Assembly (NCBI GenBank): GCA_021162325.1
Contig: JAGGYV010000061.1
Span: 1 to 9,797 of the forward strand
Source of the DNA: Desulfobacteraceae bacterium
GTDB lineage: Bacteria > Desulfobacterota > Desulfobacteria > Desulfobacterales > Desulfosalsimonadaceae
Length of the DNA stretch: 9,797 bases
Direction: 5' to 3'
Shown here: in pieces, positions 6,126 through 9,797 of the stretch
How the letters are laid out: the number at the start of each line of letters is the position of its first letter
Numbering within the stretch: position 1 is the stretch's first letter
Position numbers and translations under genes: made by a program
The notes under the pieces: model-generated
Told to the model about the DNA's origin: nothing
What the model saw: only the letters and a program-made list of their open reading frames with translations
The model's database searches: none

Positions 6126-7451
6126 ATGTCAAAATCAGTCGTCGCTATTGTCCGATACGAAAAACCCTTGGTGTCTGTCAGAAAGGCAGTGGAATTATCC
6201 AATGGACTGCAGAATATGCCGGTCAATGCCAAAGTGTTTATCAAACCCAATATTGTTTTCTGGACCAAGGCCACCCTGTTTCCCAAATGGGGAGTGATTA
6301 CCACATCCCGTGTGATTGAAGACATGGTGATTATTTTAAAGGATCACGGCATTTCGGACATTACCATTGGCGAGGGGATCGTGGCTGCCCCAAAAGATAC
6401 GGAAACACCGGCGCATGCGTTTAATTATTTAGGATATGAAACACTAAAGCAACGGTACGGGGTCAGGTATATCAATGTGATGGAGCGCCCGTTTGAAAAA
6501 GTGGATCTCGGGGATGATGTTTTCTTAAATTTTAATGCAGATATCATTAACAGTGATTTTGTGGTGGATCTGCCGGTCATGAAATCGCATAACCAGACCG
6601 TCGTCAGCCTGGGGATCAAAAATCTGAAAGGCACCATTGATATTCCTTCCCGAAAAAAATGCCACAGCGCGGACCCGGACAAAGATTTGAATTTTCATGT
6701 GGCCAGACTGGCCGACAAGATGCCCCCCATTTTTACCCTGGCCGATGGTATTTATACCCTGGAACGGGGGCCGGGTTTTGATGGCAAGAGCCGTCGCAGT
6801 AACCTGCTGGTGGCTTCAGCGGACATTCTTTCTGCTGATATGGTGGGTGCCAATGTGCTGGGTCATCCGGTGGAAAGTGTTCCTTACCTGGTTCATGCGG
6901 CAAATAATCGAAACCGTCCCATGGATTTATCGGATATTGAGGTGAAAGGTGAGGCAATTGACGATGTGGCATCTTTTCACGCATATGATTATGCATACAG
7001 TGATGAAGCAGACGGCAACATGCCGGTTCCCCTGGCCAAACAGGGCATCCAGGGGCTTTATTACCGGAAATATGATCTGAGCATGTGTACTTATTGTTCG
7101 GCATTGAACGGACTGGTGCTGACTGCTATCCGGTATGCATGGAAAGGCGAATCGTGGGACGGGGTGGAAGTGTTGACCGGTAAACAGATGCAGCCCACGC
7201 CGGGAATGAAAAAGACGATTCTTTTAGGCAAATGTATGAGCAAGCTGCACAAGGACAATCCGGATATCATAGCGGCGATTCCGGTCAAGGGATGTCCGCC
7301 GGACCCGAAAGACATTGTCAAAGCACTGCGTCAGGCAGGCATTGAAGCGGATTCCGGGTTGTTTGATCAGGTGGAAATGCTGCCTGGCTTTTTCATGGCC
7401 CGGTATCAGGACAAGCCGGAGTTTGATGAAGCATTTTTTCAGGTGACGTAA
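6126..7451 (+). CDS. DUF362 family protein with C-terminal cysteine set
   Basis: A 441-residue protein. The N-terminal and central part matches the DUF362 family: VFIKPNIVF (37-45), GISDITIGEG (75-84), DFVVDLPVMKSH (144-155), SLGIKNLKGTID (161-172), IFTLADGIY (202-210) and SADILSADMVGANVLGHP (231-248). DUF362 proteins are often linked to Fe-S clusters but I can state no firm reaction. The C-terminal third has C321-x2-C324, then GKC (C370) and KGCPP (C390), which could ligate a [4Fe-4S] cluster; GCPP recalls NuoB-type subunits. No classical ferredoxin domain is fused. AGAGGAA precedes the ATG, and only 11 bp separate it from the dehydrogenase stop, so the two are co-transcribed and may share a redox job in acyl-CoA metabolism (inference). 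Confidence 0.85.
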   Translation: MSKSVVAIVRYEKPLVSVRKAVELSNGLQNMPVNAKVFIKPNIVFWTKATLFPKWGVITTSRVIEDMVIILKDHGISDITIGEGIVAAPKDTETPAHAFNYLGYETLKQRYGVRYINVMERPFEKVDLGDDVFLNFNADIINSDFVVDLPVMKSHNQTVVSLGIKNLKGTIDIPSRKKCHSADPDKDLNFHVARLADKMPPIFTLADGIYTLERGPGFDGKSRRSNLLVASADILSADMVGANVLGHPVESVPYLVHAANNRNRPMDLSDIEVKGEAIDDVASFHAYDYAYSDEADGNMPVPLAKQGIQGLYYRKYDLSMCTYCSALNGLVLTAIRYAWKGESWDGVEVLTGKQMQPTPGMKKTILLGKCMSKLHKDNPDIIAAIPVKGCPPDPKDIVKALRQAGIEADSGLFDQVEMLPGFFMARYQDKPEFDEAFFQVT

Positions 7452-7453
7452 TA

Positions 7454-7476
7454 TGGCGGGTTTTTTTTGTCCGCCA
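7454..7476 (+). other. Hairpin just after the DUF362 stop
   Basis: TGGCGG (7454-7459) and CCGCCA (7471-7476) form a 6-bp stem, but the eight T residues lie in the loop rather than after the stem. It may help end the dehydrogenase-DUF362 transcript or protect its 3' end; it is not a standard intrinsic terminator. Confidence 0.35.
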
Positions 7477-7484
7477 AAGAAGAC

Positions 7485-7646
7485 GCTCTCGTAAAAAGTC
7501 CAAATTCTTTGTTGCGCTGCATCCTTCGTCTCTTCAAAGTACGCTAAGTACGAATCATCACTCAGGATTTGCGCGCCTCGCCAATTTTAAGATTTGGTGG
7601 AACTTTTTTCTTTGCCATCGGAATCCGACTTTTTACGAGTTTGTCA
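7485..7646 (-). repeat. Full-length hairpin (MITE-like) repeat, copy C
   Basis: Inverted copy of the element at 489-641. Terminal repeats CTCGTAAAAAGTC (7488-7500) and GACTTTTTACGAG (7628-7640) are perfect over 13 bp. The tip GTAC-GCTAA-GTAC (7539-7551) and blocks such as GCGCGCCTCG and ACTCAGGATTTG match copy A closely; it carries about 11 extra bases near 7581-7600 (TTTTAAGATTTGGTGG region). It lies between the DUF362 gene and the flavin reductase gene and contains no gene. Confidence 0.8.
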
Positions 7647-7713
7647 AAGAAAGATAGCTTAAATTAATGATCCAAAGATCAGACATCAAGAGTCAAGAAC
7701 GACCCGTGTCCTT

Positions 7714-7763
7714 ATTTGGCATCAAAAACAGGCAAATAATTTGGCATCAAAAACAGGCAAATA
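7714..7763 (+). repeat. Exact 25-bp tandem duplication
   Basis: The 25-bp unit beginning ATTTGGCATCAAAAACAGG and ending CAAATA occurs twice head to tail (7714-7738, 7739-7763) without a mismatch. The second unit is the start of the longer repeat R1. Identity suggests a recent slippage or unequal crossover. Confidence 0.9.
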
Positions 7764-7830
7764 TCCCCGGTATGAGGCCTAATCTTTAAATCTTATTTTA
7801 ATTTTTAGATAATCATGTCCCGACCCTGCC
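7740..7830 (+). repeat. Direct repeat R1, upstream of the flavin reductase gene
   Basis: Diverged direct copy of 9126-9222. The first 39 bases (7740-7778 and 9126-9164) agree at 32 positions, including GGCAAATA, CCCCG and TATG. The middle is AT-rich and less conserved, and both end in CCCGACCCTG (7819-7828 and 9209-9218). The remaining 7647-7713 holds GACCCGTGTCC near 7701, perhaps the end of a further unit. I do not recognise the family and find no gene in 7452-7869. Confidence 0.65.
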
Positions 7831-7869
7831 TTCTTTTTTCTTTAAATCGGTTAAAATAAGGAGCATCCC

Positions 7870-9072
7870 ATGAATCAAGACACTGAATCCATTTTATTTA
7901 CAGCAAAATCAATTGGCAATGTTGCGGTGGCGAATCGTTTTGTACGATCCGCCACCTTTGAATGTGCCGCTAACGAAGACGGCAGTGTTGGTGATAAGTA
8001 TTCAAAAATATATGAAAGACTGTCCAAAGGCAAAGTGGGTCTGATTATTTCAGGTATGATGCACATCAGTGAGCCGGGTAAAAGCTATCAGTTTCAAGCA
8101 GGCCTGCATTCGGATGAGATGATTCCCGGATTGTCAAAAATGACAAAAAAGGTGCACCAGGCAGGATCGAAAATTTTTGCTCAAATTGCCCATGGGGGAA
8201 GACAGACGCTTGTTCAGGGGCGAAGGCCCATGGCGCCCTCGGGCGGTGGGTTGGATTTCATTTATCAGGTCATCCCGCGTCCTATGACTATCGATGAAAT
8301 CAAGGCGGTCATTGCAGATTTTGGAAACGCCGCCTTACGCGCCAAACAGGCAGGTTTTGATGGGGTTCAGGTTCACGGCGCCCATGGATATCTGATTCAT
8401 GAATTTTTATCTCCTTTTTTCAATCATCGGTCAGATGAATGGGGGGGGAACGCGAATAATCGCTTCCGGTTTTTAAAATGTGTGTATGAATCTGTTCGGG
8501 AAAAAGTAGGTGATGATTTTCCGGTAATCATCAAACTCAATGTGAATGACCATACCCCCCAAAAAGGGCTATCCATTGAAGAGGTGAAGATGCACTGTGA
8601 ACGCCTGGCGGAAATGGGCATTGATGCGGTTGAATTATCCTGCGGTACACTGGCATATTCCATGTTCAATCAATCCAGGGGGGATGTTCCCGCAAAAGGA
8701 TTTTCCAGCACGCTGCCGCTGCCGTTTCAATGGGTCGGGGCCAGGTTTTTTGCAATGGTTTTTCCACAACAGCGGTATATTTTTGAGGAGGGGTATAATC
8801 TGTGGGCTTCCCGGCACATCCGGAAAGTGATGCCGGATGTTCCCCTTATCATGGTTGGCGGATTGCGATCACCGGATGTTATGGCAAACATTATCCAGCA
8901 AAATCAGGCCGATTTTGTCTCCATGTGCCGTCCCCTTATTCGCGAACCAATGATTATCAAAAAATGGCAGGATGGAAACAAAAAGCCGGTCAGTTGTGTC
9001 AATTGCAACAAGTGCTTTGTTGTCCTGGCCCATAATGAAGTTCTTTCTTGCGGCAATAATCGGACATTTTAA
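7870..9072 (+). CDS. NADH:flavin oxidoreductase (Old Yellow Enzyme family) with C-terminal Fe-S cysteines
   Basis: A 400-residue FMN-dependent TIM-barrel reductase, expected to reduce an activated C=C bond such as an enone or dienoyl compound. Visible motifs: NRFVRSAT (22-29), AQIAHGGRQ (104-112), DGVQVHGAHGYLIHEFLSP (164-182) with the substrate-binding H169/H172 pair, NHRSDEWGG (185-193), MVGGLRSPD (328-336) and CRPLIREP (353-360). The C-terminus ends in C376-x2-C379-x2-C382-x11-C394, which resembles the [4Fe-4S] site of 2,4-dienoyl-CoA reductase and bile-acid BaiCD-type enzymes. Those carry a further FAD/NAD domain of about 250 residues; here the protein stops six residues after the last cysteine, so an external electron partner is likely. 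AAGGAG lies 6 nt before ATG. The gene stands alone, bracketed by repeats R1 and R2. Confidence 0.92.
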   Translation: MNQDTESILFTAKSIGNVAVANRFVRSATFECAANEDGSVGDKYSKIYERLSKGKVGLIISGMMHISEPGKSYQFQAGLHSDEMIPGLSKMTKKVHQAGSKIFAQIAHGGRQTLVQGRRPMAPSGGGLDFIYQVIPRPMTIDEIKAVIADFGNAALRAKQAGFDGVQVHGAHGYLIHEFLSPFFNHRSDEWGGNANNRFRFLKCVYESVREKVGDDFPVIIKLNVNDHTPQKGLSIEEVKMHCERLAEMGIDAVELSCGTLAYSMFNQSRGDVPAKGFSSTLPLPFQWVGARFFAMVFPQQRYIFEEGYNLWASRHIRKVMPDVPLIMVGGLRSPDVMANIIQQNQADFVSMCRPLIREPMIIKKWQDGNKKPVSCVNCNKCFVVLAHNEVLSCGNNRTF

Positions 9073-9125
9073 CGGTTCTGAGAGGGAAAGGATTGAAAGG
9101 ATTAAATATTTCTTAAAGTGCTCTT

Positions 9126-9222
9126 TTTAGCACCGAAAACCGGCAAATAGCCCCGATATGGGGCTTCGTTTTTATGTCTTCTTCAGAATTTTCAAATAGT
9201 TATCTTGGCCCGACCCTGTGCC
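9126..9222 (+). repeat. Direct repeat R2, downstream of the flavin reductase gene
   Basis: Same orientation as R1, about 1.39 kb to its right, so the flavin reductase gene is bracketed by direct repeats. R2 preserves a perfect AGCCCC-GATAT-GGGGCT hairpin (9149-9165), weaker in R1. Its right end overlaps the 3' end of the truncated SRPBCC reading frame. It is preceded by another small hairpin, GTGCT-CTTTTT-AGCAC (9118-9133). Confidence 0.65.
9149..9173 (+). terminator. Probable terminator of the flavin reductase gene
   Basis: AGCCCC (9149-9154), loop GATAT, GGGGCT (9160-9165), then TCGTTTTT to 9173. A 6-bp mostly G-C stem with a nearby T run, 77 bp after the stop codon. It lies within repeat R2. 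Confidence 0.5.
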
Positions 9223-9550
9223 TCCGACCCTGTGCCTCCGCTGCATTGCCGTATATCAGCAGGGAATGAAACCGTCGGGATAAGCGATAATAGAGAGTGG
9301 TATGCCAGTAAGTATCGATGTCAGTTGCATTTAATACAAATCGGCCGGACATTTTTTCTCTGAAAATACAGTTGTTTTCGGTTTTTCCGCTGTCTGAATA
9401 AATCATGTCATACTGCCACCGATCAATCCATTTGAGTTCTTCTTTCGGGCAGGCGAGGGCAAACACGGCATCCGGGTCGGCTTGAATCTTTATATTAAAG
9501 GTTGTAGAAATCCGGATGGCTGTAAAATTTTTGTTGTTTTGTCCTGTCAT
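9200..9550 (-). CDS. SRPBCC-family-like protein, C-terminally truncated
   Basis: A 116-codon frame from the ATG at 9550, chosen over an ATG at 9682 because GGAGAA lies just upstream and family-like sequence begins right after it. TFNIKIQADPDAVFALACP, EELKWIDRWQYDMIYSDSG and NNCIF recall SRPBCC (START/Bet v1-like ligand-binding) proteins of deltaproteobacteria, which use a CP..E..W..W..D.IYS.SG pattern; this is from memory. Such proteins bind hydrophobic ligands or assist reactions, but no function can be given. The family usually runs to about 150 residues. Here sequence up to about YGNAA looks native, and the last residues (QGRRHRVGPR) are translated from the tandem repeat at the end of R2. 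It is therefore probably a broken gene. It converges on the flavin reductase gene. Confidence 0.5.
   Translation of the reverse strand: MTGQNNKNFTAIRISTTFNIKIQADPDAVFALACPKEELKWIDRWQYDMIYSDSGKTENNCIFREKMSGRFVLNATDIDTYWHTTLYYRLSRRFHSLLIYGNAAEAQGRRHRVGPR
9211..9238 (+). repeat. Exact 14-bp tandem duplication
   Basis: CGACCCTGTGCCTC occurs twice in a row (9211-9224, 9225-9238) at the right end of R2, at the point where homology of the minus-strand SRPBCC frame to its family is lost. Confidence 0.85.
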
Positions 9551-9612
9551 GAAACTTCTCCTTATTATTTGATAATCCGGCCCGAATAATCGGGGTATCC
9601 CATTAAAAGCCT

Positions 9613-9640
9613 GGGTCAAGAGCAGAATGACCCTCTTTTT
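9613..9640 (+). terminator. Terminator-like hairpin upstream of the SRPBCC frame
   Basis: GGGTCA (9613-9618), a 9-nt loop, TGACCC (9628-9633), then TCTTTTT to 9640. On the plus strand this is a plausible intrinsic terminator, though no gene directly precedes it. A second small hairpin CCCGA-ATAA-TCGGG lies at about 9581-9594. Confidence 0.35.
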
Positions 9641-9710
9641 GAGGATTGTTGCTGACGGATCTAATATAAAAGATGTATTCATAGGGTCATAAATATATAA
9701 ATATAAAGGG

Positions 9711-9732
9711 CGTCCCCTTGATCCCGGGGACG
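9711..9732. repeat. GC-rich palindrome near the window end
   Basis: CGTCCCC (9711-9717) and GGGGACG (9726-9732) are perfect inverted arms around an 8-bp centre, in AT-rich surroundings. It may be a REP-like unit. From 9551 to 9797 I see no gene, only this and the hairpins at 9581-9640. Confidence 0.5.
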
Positions 9733-9797
9733 GCTTACTTAATTATCGAAAAATGGAAATTCCTATACTTTCAAGTTATCTGGTTCCCACGGTCTTC

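Noticed and set aside
7714..7763. CRISPR-like array
   Set aside because: Only two 25-bp units directly adjoining with no spacer; it is a simple tandem duplication.
7740..7830. Cyclic-di-GMP (GEMM) riboswitch, suggested by GGCAAA and CCCCGG
   Set aside because: The conserved core and paired stems of that class are missing, and a second copy lies downstream of the gene next to nothing it could regulate on the plus strand.

Overview
The window looks like chromosome from an anaerobic, probably sulfate-reducing deltaproteobacterium of the Desulfobacterales type. This rests on the gene set (stand-alone MobB, DUF1015, DUF362, an acyl-CoA dehydrogenase-type locus, a short Fe-S Old Yellow Enzyme) and on abundant short hairpin repeats with ends of the type CTCGTAAAAAGTC / GACTTTTTACGAG, which I associate with those genomes. 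That assignment is inference; there is no rRNA or tRNA here to confirm it.

Left part (1-1347): about 670 bases without a convincing gene hold a diverged hairpin repeat, a possible promoter-plus-terminator pair that could make a short RNA, a nested palindromic element (345-468) and a full copy of the hairpin repeat (489-641). mobB (molybdenum cofactor guanylylation partner) follows on the plus strand. It converges on metK, with one bidirectional terminator between them.

Middle part (1347-4900, minus strand, read right to left): a DUF1015 protein, panC (pantothenate synthesis) and metK (SAM synthesis). These are housekeeping genes. panC is unusual at both ends: homology to PanC runs nine codons past its first ATG to an AUC codon with a good Shine-Dalgarno, and its last residues and stop codon lie inside a fragment of the hairpin repeat.

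Right part (4901-9797, plus strand mostly): a divergent control region with two near-identical -10/operator-like units 62 bp apart, then a deleted copy of the hairpin repeat sitting in the 5' leader, then a two-gene operon. The operon encodes a variant 3-hydroxyacyl-CoA dehydrogenase and a DUF362 protein with four C-terminal cysteines that could hold an Fe-S cluster. After a 418-base gap rich in repeats comes an Old Yellow Enzyme family flavin reductase with a terminal cysteine cluster. It is bracketed by two diverged direct copies of an unrecognised repeat of about 95 bp. The right-hand copy runs into the 3' end of a minus-strand SRPBCC-type gene, which appears truncated there.

Taken together, the plus-strand genes suggest acyl-CoA or enoyl redox metabolism under control of a TetR-like repressor encoded elsewhere. 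No previously undescribed multi-gene system is proven. The most interesting signals are the repeat family shaping gene ends and leaders, the non-AUG panC start, the repeat-flanked flavoenzyme, and the DUF362 cysteine set.
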